From: a virus
IMG/VR virus record: IMGVR_UViG_3300006805_000129
Coordinates: 1-26,939 of that record
Length of the DNA: 26,939 nt
Direction: 5' to 3' (one strand)
Shown: positions 1-5,846 of the stretch, in pieces
Position numbering within the stretch: the first letter of the stretch is position 1
Layout: each line of letters starts with the position of its first letter
Translations under genes and position numbers: made by a program
The notes under the pieces: model-generated
Told to the model about the DNA's origin: nothing
Databases searched by the model: none
The model's input: the letters and a program-made list of their open reading frames with translations, nothing else

Positions 1-2
1 GG

Positions 3-785
3 GTGCATTTTGATGCCTACGCCTCCTGGCTTCGCGCCGGAGGTGTCAGCCCTGGCACTCTCAGTCTGCGCCTCAACCACCTAAACAATTTCGCCCGTCA
101 CGTTGAGGACGTTGTTAGCGCCGAAACAGCGGACCTCGTGGCATGGCTAGAAAATCCACGATGGAAACCGGCGACGCGGTTGGCGGCACGGTCGTCACTG
201 CGGTCGTATTACCGATGGGCGGTCGAGTCGGGTCTGCGGACTGACGACCCGTCCGCTCGGACGAAGGCAGTGAAGGTGCCGCCTCGCACCATCAAGGAAG
301 CACCCCAGGGCGCGCTTTTGGAGGCCCTAGAGCGGGTCGGGGAGCGGGACCGTCTGGCGATCCTGCTGGCCGCCTACGCGGGGCTGAGACGCGCTGAAAT
401 CGCCACGCTGCACGCCGACAATATCGGTGAGCGGATGCTAACCGTTACCGGCAAAGGCTCCAAGACTCGACGGGTGCCGATTCACCCGATGTTGGAGGCA
501 CCGCTGCGGGCAGCCAAGGAGCGAGGGGGCTACGTCTTTCGTGGCGCGGACGGCTGGTCACCCGTGACGCCAGACGCGATGGGGCGTCGTATTGCTCGGG
601 CGCTGCCGGATAAGTGGTCGGCGCACTCGCTCAGGCACTACTACGCGGGGCACGTCTACCGGGCAAGCCACGATATTCGGGCGGTGCAGCAACTATTAGG
701 GCACTCGTCGGTGGCAACGACCCAGATTTACACGATGGTCGACGACGATGACCTTCATCGCGCGGTGGGTGCCTGGGCCGTGTGA
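3..785 (+). CDS. int: Tyrosine recombinase / phage integrase
   Basis: Site-specific recombinase expected to integrate the phage between attP and attB through a 3'-phosphotyrosine intermediate. An N-terminal SAM-like core-binding domain spans residues 1-90. The catalytic domain shows all expected residues: Arg129 in AGLRRAEI, Lys151 in GKGSK, His208 and Arg211 in HSLRH, His234 in LLGHSS, and the nucleophile Tyr243 in QIYT. The 260-aa frame opens with GTG at position 3, at the window edge, so no ribosome binding site can be seen and the true start may lie a few codons upstream outside the window. It is convergent with the late genes and ends 9 nt before a strong terminator hairpin. No excisionase, repressor or tRNA-derived att site is visible, so the lysogeny module presumably continues to the left. 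Function is confident; start is uncertain. Confidence 0.93.
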   Translation: MHFDAYASWLRAGGVSPGTLSLRLNHLNNFARHVEDVVSAETADLVAWLENPRWKPATRLAARSSLRSYYRWAVESGLRTDDPSARTKAVKVPPRTIKEAPQGALLEALERVGERDRLAILLAAYAGLRRAEIATLHADNIGERMLTVTGKGSKTRRVPIHPMLEAPLRAAKERGGYVFRGADGWSPVTPDAMGRRIARALPDKWSAHSLRHYYAGHVYRASHDIRAVQQLLGHSSVATTQIYTMVDDDDLHRAVGAWAV

Positions 786-794
786 CAAAGCAAG

Positions 795-837
795 GCGGCC
801 CCCCTTTCCCTTGTGGGGATCGGGGGGCCGCTCTTTT
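795..837 (+). terminator. Intrinsic terminator of the integrase gene
   Basis: A perfect 10-bp stem (GCGGCCCCCC at 795-804, GGGGGGCCGC at 822-831) is followed by TCTTTT. A small CCC/GGGG hairpin lies inside the loop. It begins 10 nt after the integrase stop and also faces the 3' end of the convergent minus-strand operon. The minus-strand side lacks a good T-tract, so it should act mainly on plus-strand transcripts. Confidence 0.85.
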
Positions 838-857
838 GTGCCCTGCTGGGGCCGTTT

Positions 858-1100
858 TTAGCCGTCGTCGTCGGAGTCGTCGTCCTCTGGGGGGTCCTCG
901 GTGTCGTCATCGTCGTCGGGGGGGATGCCGATGACGCCGTGGCCGCGCAGTTCGGCGATGCCTTCGGAGAAGGCGCGGATGAGGTGGACGGTCATGTCGG
1001 CGGCGACGTCGGGGGCGTAGTGGCTGAGGTCGTCGGTGGACATATTTACTTCGAGCTGGCCGAAGCGCAGCGAGAGCCAAAGGTTGACGGGCTTGCTCAC
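858..1100 (-). CDS. Small acidic phage protein, unknown function
   Basis: Predicted 80-aa protein, the last gene of the leftward operon. The first 55 residues resemble a small folded domain with mixed hydrophobic and charged residues. The last 20 are almost entirely Asp, Glu and Pro. The GTG start at 1100 overlaps the TGA of the upstream gene (GTGA) and has a strong AGGAGG four bases upstream, which supports this frame over the antisense plus-strand frame that covers the same bases. I do not recognise a family. The acidic tail might mimic DNA or bind a basic partner, but that is speculation. It ends about 20 nt from the integrase terminator. Confidence 0.6.
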   Translation of the reverse strand: MSKPVNLWLSLRFGQLEVNMSTDDLSHYAPDVAADMTVHLIRAFSEGIAELRGHGVIGIPPDDDDDTEDPPEDDDSDDDG

Positions 1101-1366
1101 GAGTCCTCCTGCACGGCGTCAAGGGTGAGGGCGTAGCCGATGAGGTCGACGAGGTTGTCCCGCTTGTGCAGGTTTATCTCGCGGCTGACTTTCACTTGGA
1201 TCATGCAGAGGGCGACCTGGGCGGGGCTGACGAGGCAGCCCAGGATGGGGGACCACAGGTCGGCGATGCGTTGGAAGTTGACTTTGGGGTGGGCGTAGGC
1301 GCGGTTGCGGTCACCGCCGACGAGCTGCACGGCTTCGGCTGCGAGCGACGGGTCAATGGGCTTCAC
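1097..1366 (-). CDS. DUF6378-like phage protein
   Basis: Predicted 89-aa protein with GTG start overlapping the stop of the metallophosphoesterase gene (GTGA) and a GGAAATCCT-like ribosome binding site. The layout AEAVQLVGGDRNRAYAHP, then NFQRIADLWSPILG, then a conserved Asn-Leu-Val-Asp-Leu-Ile-Gly-Tyr-Ala near residues 71-79 matches the small phage family DUF6378 as I remember it. That family is widespread in phages of many hosts and has no firmly established biochemical role. The aligned GDR and D-x-I-GYA motifs suggest a compact helical fold, possibly a nucleotide-handling or accessory enzyme, which is inference. It is translated in a chain with the phosphoesterase and the acidic protein downstream. 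Confidence 0.65.
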   Translation of the reverse strand: MKPIDPSLAAEAVQLVGGDRNRAYAHPKVNFQRIADLWSPILGCLVSPAQVALCMIQVKVSREINLHKRDNLVDLIGYALTLDAVQEDS

Positions 1367-2556
1367 AGGATTTCCAATCCGGTCCAGGCGCCGTCGCGCG
1401 TGAGCAGGGTGAGGACGCCGTGGCGGGGGCCGCCGCCGTTGCGTTGGTCGAACCAGGGGGAGCCGGGGTCGACGGTGGGGGCGGTGATGGCGGTGCGGCC
1501 GGAGTCGTCGACGACTCGCAAATGGTGGAAGTGCCCGGAGAGGAGCAGGTGGGCCTGGCCGATGCGGTGGCGGGCGTGGCCCATCTTCGCCCACCACTGA
1601 TGGACGCGGTCGGGGGAGCGCCATTGGTGGCCGTGGGCGCAGCCGATGATGGTGCCGGCTGCCTCAATGGTGACGGTGAGGTCGTCGGGGTCGGGGGTGA
1701 CGAACTCGACGTGGTCGTAGCCGCCTGCGAGGTCAAGGGCGTCAGCGACTTGCATGGATGCCTCGACGGCGAAGGAGTCGTGGGCGCGGGGTTTCATGCC
1801 CATAACGCGGTGGGGTTCGTCGTGGTTGCCGGGGGCGGTGGGGACGACGATGCGTTGAGCGAGGGGCGCGAAGGCTTTGACGTGTTCCAGCAGGAGGCGT
1901 CGGACCACGCGCAGCTGCTCGGTGACGGTGAGGTCGGAGGCCAGGAGGACGGCGCCGTTTTGGCTGGCCACGCCTTCGCAGAGGTCGCCGAGACTGGCGA
2001 GGACGACGGTGCCGATCGGGCGCCGCTTCGCCTCCCGCTTGAACCGGGACACCGAGGCGTCGAGGCTGTCGAGGATGCGGTGGACGGTTTGGTCGGTGCC
2101 CGCGTCGTAGGCGGTCTTGCCGACTTGCCAGTCGGCGATGCAGTGGATGTAGCCCCATCCGCCCAGGGCGACGGGTGGCGCGGCCTTGGGTCTTTTGTTG
2201 CCGATGGCGGCGACGAGTTCGTCTAGGTCAAGGGTGGTGGTGGTGGGTTCGACGACGTAGCGCCGGCGGGTGACGGCCTCGGTCGTGGCGTCGTCGCCCT
2301 GGTGATGCCGTACCCACGCTTTTGGGTCGTGGCGTACCTCGACTAGCCGGGCCGACCAGCCGGGCGGAATATCGACCCCCAAGGCGCGGACCTCATCGGT
2401 CCAGGTCGATTCGTCGCCCGGCTGGCCGACGCCGAGTGTGACCACTTCCGCCCTACCGGAAGGGTCGTAGACGACCGACGGCGCCCAACCACTGGGGAGT
2501 GAGGCGGGCGCCACTTGGCCGTCGGGGGATGCGGCTGCGAGGTCTTCGAGGTTCAC
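1363..2556 (-). CDS. Calcineurin-like metallophosphoesterase
   Basis: Predicted 397-aa dimetal phosphoesterase of the calcineurin/Mre11-like superfamily. The metal-binding signatures appear in order: ADWQVGK near residue 141 (the usual DxH is DWQ), GDLCEG near 190, GNHDE at 243-247, HGHQW near 308 and SGHFHH at 340-345. The first 125 residues are an N-terminal extension with no recognised domain. Actinophages often carry such enzymes; substrates are mostly untested, with DNA ends or cyclic nucleotides possible. I chose the GTG at 2556 because its GTGA overlaps the stop of the upstream gene, as at the other junctions here, and AGGTG lies six bases upstream. A GTG at 2565 in the same frame is the alternative (400 aa). 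The Gln replacing the second metal ligand is seen in other phage members. Confidence 0.88.
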   Translation of the reverse strand: MNLEDLAAASPDGQVAPASLPSGWAPSVVYDPSGRAEVVTLGVGQPGDESTWTDEVRALGVDIPPGWSARLVEVRHDPKAWVRHHQGDDATTEAVTRRRYVVEPTTTTLDLDELVAAIGNKRPKAAPPVALGGWGYIHCIADWQVGKTAYDAGTDQTVHRILDSLDASVSRFKREAKRRPIGTVVLASLGDLCEGVASQNGAVLLASDLTVTEQLRVVRRLLLEHVKAFAPLAQRIVVPTAPGNHDEPHRVMGMKPRAHDSFAVEASMQVADALDLAGGYDHVEFVTPDPDDLTVTIEAAGTIIGCAHGHQWRSPDRVHQWWAKMGHARHRIGQAHLLLSGHFHHLRVVDDSGRTAITAPTVDPGSPWFDQRNGGGPRHGVLTLLTRDGAWTGLEIL

Positions 2557-2795
2557 CCGTGGCACCTACATTCGCCGCGCCGATGGCGCTGAACGACGTG
2601 GACGCTGGTGCGGTGGCCGAGTTCAGCGAGCGCCTGGGCGATCTTGGTGCTGGGGGCGTAGGGGTTATCTAGCGCCGCGAGGAGGGTCTTGCGTGTTTTG
2701 TCGTCGACTGCGGCGAGCACGAGGGCCATGCCGCACTCGGGGCCACGCGGGGGTCGGTAGTCAGGGCTAGCGAGGTTGTCCAGCAGGGAAGACAT
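2553..2795 (-). CDS. Small phage protein, probable DNA-binding (HTH-like)
   Basis: Predicted 80-aa protein with ATG start and AGGAGTTGC just upstream. Residues 35-72 read as helices separated by short turns (PSTKIAQALAELGHR, then VHVVQRHRRGEC), the pattern of a helix-turn-helix in which the last helix and the RHRRGECRC tail are basic. Similar small proteins ending in RHRRGEC-like tails occur in other actinophages, usually near lysis or terminase genes. The Cys-rich end (CRC plus an internal Cys near residue 21) could bind a metal, but only three cysteines are present. It is 13 nt downstream of the endolysin stop and overlaps the phosphoesterase start. A regulatory role is inference. Confidence 0.6.
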   Translation of the reverse strand: MSSLLDNLASPDYRPPRGPECGMALVLAAVDDKTRKTLLAALDNPYAPSTKIAQALAELGHRTSVHVVQRHRRGECRCHG

Positions 2796-2808
2796 GCAAC
2801 TCCTAGGG

Positions 2809-3444
2809 TCAGGCGCCCGGAATGAGCGCCTTGGCTTTGTTCAGCAGCAGGCGCCGCTTGACTCGCTTACGCCAGAACTCCTTGTCCAGCAGGGTGTCGT
2901 TCTTGCGGCCGGGTGCCCAGTCTTTGTGGTTGATGACGGCCTTGTGGTCAACGCCCATGAGCTCGCAAATGGCGGCGGCGAGGTGTGTGGCGGCGCGGAC
3001 CTGGGCTCGGGTGTAGCCATCGGTCGAGGTCACCGGGGCGTCAATGGTGGGGTCGGTGCCCTTGGACTCAATCTCAATGCCAAAGAGGGCGCGGTTGCCT
3101 TGTAGGTCTGGCACCCATTGACTGCCGACCTGCATCCCATTTCCGGGGAGTGTGCAGGCGCCCGCATGGTAGGCGCCGCGTGCCGCGATCACCGTGACCA
3201 ATCCGTCGCGCCCGATGTTGACGTGAGCGGCGCGGACTGGTGCGTACTCGTTGTGCATCTGCCAATACAGGGACGGGTTATTGCCCTTGGCCCCACCGTT
3301 CGCGGTGTGGTGCATGACGACGCCGGCGTAGGGGGAGATTCCGAAGGGGTCAATTTCGCGGGAGTCCCAGCCCTGGGCGTAGGCGACGTTGAGGCCAGCC
3401 TTGGCGAGCTTGTGCTTGAGTTGCTGTGGCGTGTAGGAGGTCAC
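2809..3444 (-). CDS. Endolysin, N-acetylmuramoyl-L-alanine amidase (Amidase_2)
   Basis: Peptidoglycan amidase that should cut the bond between N-acetylmuramic acid and L-Ala to release progeny. It resembles T7-lysozyme/PGRP-type zinc amidases: MHHTANG supplies the first Zn-binding His (45 or 46), INHKDW the second (His173), and GRKND gives catalytic-type Lys181 and Asp183 as third ligand. The GIEIE strand at 122-126 is also typical. The 211-aa protein has the catalytic domain and a short basic C-terminal segment (190-211) but no recognisable separate cell-wall-binding repeat. There is no signal peptide, so export should depend on the holin. Its GTG start overlaps the holin stop (GTGA), with GAGGA directly next to the start, so translational coupling is likely. 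Confidence 0.9.
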   Translation of the reverse strand: MTSYTPQQLKHKLAKAGLNVAYAQGWDSREIDPFGISPYAGVVMHHTANGGAKGNNPSLYWQMHNEYAPVRAAHVNIGRDGLVTVIAARGAYHAGACTLPGNGMQVGSQWVPDLQGNRALFGIEIESKGTDPTIDAPVTSTDGYTRAQVRAATHLAAAICELMGVDHKAVINHKDWAPGRKNDTLLDKEFWRKRVKRRLLLNKAKALIPGA

Positions 3445-3698
3445 TCCTCACCCCACACGTCGAAGGGGTCGGCGACGCCGGAGCCCTTGCCGAACTCGAC
3501 GTCGGCCGGGTTCAGCCAGCGGACGATGGTGGGCAGGCAGCTGCTCAGGGCGGCGATCACCCACACCTGCCAGGCCCCGAAGTCGATGCTGCCGGCGGCG
3601 ACCCATTGGGCGACCGCCATGGACAGGACGACCGCGACGAAGACGCGGAGCGCGGAGGCCAGCGGGGATCGCGCGAGCCAGATTTGCAGGTTCTCCAT
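3441..3698 (-). CDS. Holin, two transmembrane segments
   Basis: Predicted 85-aa membrane protein expected to permeabilise the inner membrane and release the endolysin. Two hydrophobic segments are visible, about residues 15-36 (ending VLSMAVAQWVAAG) and 42-60 (WQVWVIAALSSCLPTIVRWL), joined by a short loop. A short polar C-tail ends DPFDVWGEE. Size, two-TM topology and position immediately before the amidase match the small two-TM holins of Gram-positive phages. The ATG overlaps the stop of the upstream membrane protein (TAATG), and GGAGAGG provides a ribosome binding site. A longer upstream reading frame exists but has no good start and overlaps the DUF2746-like gene. Confidence 0.85.
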   Translation of the reverse strand: MENLQIWLARSPLASALRVFVAVVLSMAVAQWVAAGSIDFGAWQVWVIAALSSCLPTIVRWLNPADVEFGKGSGVADPFDVWGEE

Positions 3699-3979
3699 TA
3701 GTCCCTCTCCAAATGCCAGGTGATGTGGTCGTCGAGGCGCTGGCGCACCTCGCGGACGTCGCGTTGGATTTCGGTTTGTTTTTCGGCGATGCGGTCGATG
3801 GCGTCGCGAACTGACGCGCCGCCGTTGGGTTTGAGTTCTTTGCGGACGTCGTCTAGGTCTTTGTGGACTTGGCCCAGGAGGAGGCGTTTGCCGAGGGCGA
3901 GGGCGCCGACGATGGCGGTGAGGGCTACTGCGACGCCGCCGAGCCAAATGAGCAGGTCGTCGACCTGGGGGGTGTCCAC
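3698..3979 (-). CDS. Membrane-anchored coiled-coil protein (DUF2746-like)
   Basis: Predicted 93-aa protein. One hydrophobic segment spans residues 9-32 (LIWLGGVAVALTAIVGALAL). A charged heptad-rich region follows to the end (roughly 38-88), containing ELKPNGG and SVRDAIDRI. That arrangement and the PNGG-xSxRDA motif are typical of DUF2746 phage proteins found next to holins in actinophages. The GTG start has an excellent AGGAGGAAGAAA upstream. Position suggests a role in lysis, for example a second holin-like or spanin-like component or a regulator of lysis timing; none of these is shown by sequence alone. It is the first gene of the lysis cassette and lies downstream of a terminator-like hairpin. 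Confidence 0.75.
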   Translation of the reverse strand: MDTPQVDDLLIWLGGVAVALTAIVGALALGKRLLLGQVHKDLDDVRKELKPNGGASVRDAIDRIAEKQTEIQRDVREVRQRLDDHITWHLERD

Positions 3980-4056
3980 TTTCTTCCTCCTAGTGAGGGG
4001 CGCCCCGTGGCAGGCCGGGTATGAGGTGTGTTCGGAATTGCTGGATTAGTGACATG

Positions 4057-4082
4057 CCAAAGCCCCGCCCAATGGACGGGGC
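4057..4082 (-). terminator. Terminator-like hairpin upstream of the lysis cassette
   Basis: On the minus strand GCCCCGTCC (4082-4074), loop ATT and GGGCGGGGC (4070-4062) form a 9-bp stem with one G-T wobble, followed by TTTGG. The T-tract is short. It would stop leftward transcripts coming from the methyltransferase, or act as an attenuator, because the lysis genes start about 80 nt further on. Confidence 0.6.
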
Positions 4083-4172
4083 CTAGTCGGTGGTTACTTG
4101 CTGATTCCGGACATGGGCGGTCTGTCCGTTTTGGATTGTCGGGAAACTTTTATCGGACTTTGTGGCGTTTTC

Positions 4173-4211
4173 TGTAGACACCTCTACACATAGCCTGTAG
4201 AGTGCTCTACA
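4173..4211 (+). promoter_or_regulatory. Tandem 16-bp palindromes, probable operators
   Basis: Two perfect inverted repeats of the form TGTAGA-N4-TCTACA lie at 4173-4188 (spacer CACC) and 4196-4211 (spacer GTGC). Their centres are 23 bp apart, close to two helical turns, which suits cooperative binding of two dimers on one face of DNA. They overlap the promoter of the plus-strand two-gene operon. I found no further complete copy by eye. The binding protein is unknown; the HTH protein at 4545-4727 is the nearest candidate. Confidence 0.75.
4175..4203 (+). promoter_or_regulatory. Predicted promoter of the plus-strand two-gene operon
   Basis: TAGACA at 4175-4180 matches five of six bases of the -35 consensus TTGACA. 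TAGAGT at 4198-4203 fits the actinobacterial -10 pattern TANNNT. The spacer is 17 bp. Each element falls inside one palindrome, so bound protein would cover both. The start codon follows at 4241. Confidence 0.55.
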
Positions 4212-4240
4212 TAAGGACACGCCAACCGGGGAGGCACCAA

Positions 4241-4543
4241 ATGAACGCAAGCACCGCAGTCGAGGCCATCAAGAGCAACGCAGCCACCGCCCGGCGCTTC
4301 GCCGCTGATTCTGCCGCCGCCGAGGGCCGGATGGCTGCCCTGGCACATGTGGCCGCCTTGTCAGAGGGCAACATGTCCGACGAGGAGTTCTCGGAGCTCT
4401 ACGCCAACGCTAAGCGGATTGGCGGCAAGTTTGGCCCCGCGTATCTCGCCACCGTCGCGGCTCTCGTAGACGTCATCAAGCCCAAGAAGTCGCGCGCGGA
4501 GCTTCTCGCCGCCGTGCGCGCCAGCGGTGGACTGGTGGACTGA
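4241..4543 (+). CDS. Unknown small helical protein, first gene of reverse operon
   Basis: Predicted 100-aa protein rich in Ala and charged residues and apparently all helical, with no transmembrane segment or recognised domain. It runs opposite to the surrounding late genes. I chose the ATG at 4241 because GGGGAGG lies seven bases upstream; an in-frame GTG at 4202 falls inside the operator and has no ribosome binding site. The C-terminal part (DVIKPKKSRAELLAAVRASGG) is basic and amphipathic. It is followed one base later by a 60-aa HTH protein, so the two probably form a unit. It could be a partner or antagonist of that protein, or an effector under its control; I do not recognise a family. 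Confidence 0.65.
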   Translation: MNASTAVEAIKSNAATARRFAADSAAAEGRMAALAHVAALSEGNMSDEEFSELYANAKRIGGKFGPAYLATVAALVDVIKPKKSRAELLAAVRASGGLVD

Positions 4544-4544
4544 C

Positions 4545-4727
4545 ATGGATCAGCTTTTGGCAGCAGGGCAAGCCTGGCGCAAAGCCAAAGAAGCAGAGCG
4601 GCGAGCAGCGGAAGACTGCTACGCGGCACTCGTCGCCGCTGTAGCGGCCGGCGTGTCCGAGGTCGAGGCCGCTAAGCTGGCCGGCGTCGACCGCATGACA
4701 GTGAGGCGAGCCCTAGGCAAGCTCTAG
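4545..4727 (+). CDS. Small helix-turn-helix DNA-binding protein
   Basis: Predicted 60-aa protein. The first 35 residues form a charged Ala-rich helix that could dimerise. Residues 38-58 (SEVEAAKLAGVDRMTVRRA) are a clear helix-turn-helix: a short helix, the turn AGVDR, then a recognition helix with Thr, Val and two Arg, as in the HTH of resolvases and small phage regulators. The ATG lies just after the TGA of the preceding gene. Because the operon promoter carries two matching palindromes, an autoregulatory role is a reasonable inference, but a lone small HTH of this kind could bind elsewhere. Its TAG stop abuts the methyltransferase stop on the other strand. Confidence 0.7.
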   Translation: MDQLLAAGQAWRKAKEAERRAAEDCYAALVAAVAAGVSEVEAAKLAGVDRMTVRRALGKL

Positions 4728-4734
4728 CTAGAGC
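4721..4734. repeat. 14-bp palindrome holding both stop codons
   Basis: GCTCTAGCTAGAGC is a perfect palindrome. It contains the plus-strand TAG (4725-4727) of the HTH gene and the minus-strand TAG (4730-4728) of the methyltransferase. The two genes meet end to end with no base between them. There is no T-tract, so it is not a standard terminator. Confidence 0.7.
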
Positions 4735-5501
4735 AGGGCGGCCTGAAGCGGGTTGGCTCGTTGGACGCCGGTCTCGACGTTGGCGATCCTGCCCTCGGCT
4801 ACCTCGGCATAGTGCGCCGACATCTCGACGCCGATGAAGTGACGGCCCTCAGACAGTGCGGCAACTCCCGTGGAGCCTGACCCCATAAAGGGGTCCAAGA
4901 TGACGCCGCCAGGTGGGCAAATCTTGACGAGCTCCCGCATGACGTCTAGCGGCTTCTGCGTTATGTGCTCCCGCTCGCGCGGTGGACTGGCTTGGAAGAA
5001 GCCCGGCAGGCAGGGGTCTTCGTAGTCGATGCCCATGCTGCCGGCGCTACCCCATACGACGTACTCGCACTGGGCAGCGAACCGGCCCGCCTGTGGGCGG
5101 TATTGAGTCTTAGCCCACGGCACAACTCCACGCCATACAAAGCCGCCCGCTTGGAAAGCATCGGTGGTCGCAGGGAGCTGGCGCCAGTCAGTAAAGACAC
5201 ACCCCACGCCGCCCGGCTTGAGAACCCGCAGGGCCTCTCCGATCCACAGGGCAGACCAGTAGGCGTAGGCCCGCTGGTCACGATTGTCGCCTGTGAAGTC
5301 CTCAAGGGCTTGACTGCCGCTGTCGCTGTTGACGTACTTGGCCTTGGTATTGCCCATGCGGTCGCCGCGGACCATGCCGCCCGAGCTGTACGGCGGGTCA
5401 GTGATCAGGCAGTCGACAGATTGGCTGGGCAGCTCTTTGAGGACAGCGAGGCTGTCGCCACGGTAAAGGGTGGCGACGTTGGTCATGTAGTAAGGCTCCA
5501 C
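4728..5501 (-). CDS. DNA methyltransferase, beta class (probable N6-adenine)
   Basis: S-adenosylmethionine-dependent DNA methyltransferase of 257 aa. Catalytic motif IV DPPY is at residues 35-38, near the N-terminus. The AdoMet-binding motif FMGSGSTG is at 205-212, near the C-terminus, preceded by TQKP (181-184). This permuted order defines the beta class, and DPPY favours adenine N6 methylation although cytosine N4 is possible. The region between (about 100-180) should hold the target-recognition part. No restriction endonuclease is adjacent, so it is an orphan, probably protecting phage DNA from host restriction or marking it. I chose GTG at 5501 because GGGGAG lies upstream; ATG at 5486 is a fair alternative. 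A terminator sits just upstream, so expression must come from readthrough or a promoter I cannot identify. Confidence 0.92.
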   Translation of the reverse strand: MEPYYMTNVATLYRGDSLAVLKELPSQSVDCLITDPPYSSGGMVRGDRMGNTKAKYVNSDSGSQALEDFTGDNRDQRAYAYWSALWIGEALRVLKPGGVGCVFTDWRQLPATTDAFQAGGFVWRGVVPWAKTQYRPQAGRFAAQCEYVVWGSAGSMGIDYEDPCLPGFFQASPPREREHITQKPLDVMRELVKICPPGGVILDPFMGSGSTGVAALSEGRHFIGVEMSAHYAEVAEGRIANVETGVQRANPLQAALL

Positions 5502-5515
5502 ATTGTCTCCCCAAT

Positions 5516-5543
5516 AGAAAAGCCCCCGACAACGTCGAGGGCT
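5516..5543 (-). terminator. Intrinsic terminator after the tail operon
   Basis: On the minus strand AGCCCTCGAC (5543-5534) and GTCGGGGGCT (5530-5521) pair with one mismatch around a 3-nt loop and are followed by TTTTCT. It lies about 55 nt past the last tail gene and just before the methyltransferase ribosome binding site. It is the best leftward terminator in the window. Confidence 0.85.
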
Positions 5544-5596
5544 CGCAGGTGTTCCTATTCAGTTATGGGGTGTGTCCGTAATGGTTCCGTTAGTGC

Positions 5597-5833
5597 CTAC
5601 TGCCCGACGAGGGCAGCGGCCTCCTCCTCGGTCAGCCCGAGGGCTGCCAGTTTCGCAATAGCGGACGCCTTGGCTGCGGCCTTGGCTTCCTCGGCTGCGA
5701 TGCGCTCGGCCTCGGCTGCTGCCGCAGCGGCGGCGTCGGCCTCCCGCTGCGCGATCTCCTCCGCAGTCAGGGGTCGCTCTACGACCTCGCCTGTCTCGCA
5801 GTTGACCTCGATAGCGATGGGTGTTTCAGACAT
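5597..5833 (-). CDS. Small Ala/Glu-rich protein at end of tail operon
   Basis: Predicted 78-aa protein. The N-terminus reads MSETPIAIEVNCETGEVVER, followed by LTAEEIAQREAD, a long Ala/Glu helix (about 30-62) that is probably a coiled coil, and a C-terminal LTEEEAAALVG helix. The pattern 'ETGEV-xxRPLTxEEIAQ' followed by a long helix is common in small proteins placed after phage tail fibres, some annotated as XkdW-like or fibre-associated. The start has TAGGAG upstream. Position suggests a virion tip component or fibre assembly helper. Low sequence complexity prevents a firm assignment. Confidence 0.7.
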   Translation of the reverse strand: MSETPIAIEVNCETGEVVERPLTAEEIAQREADAAAAAAAEAERIAAEEAKAAAKASAIAKLAALGLTEEEAAALVGQ

Positions 5834-5846
5834 GGTTCTCCTAAGG

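Noticed and set aside
786-857. attP or tRNA-like sequence next to the integrase
   Set aside because: The interval is occupied by a terminator hairpin and shows no cloverleaf or obvious core repeat; an att site may lie outside the window.
813-1136. Plus-strand frame near the integrase terminator
   Set aside because: It begins inside the terminator hairpin and is antisense to two minus-strand genes that have good ribosome binding sites.
1420-2226. Plus-strand frame of 268 codons opposite the metallophosphoesterase
   Set aside because: Gly/Val/Asp-rich low-complexity translation, antisense to a gene with all expected metal motifs.
4202-4240. Upstream GTG start for the first gene of the reverse operon
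   Set aside because: It falls inside the second palindrome and predicted -10, and has no ribosome binding site, whereas the ATG at 4241 has GGGGAGG.
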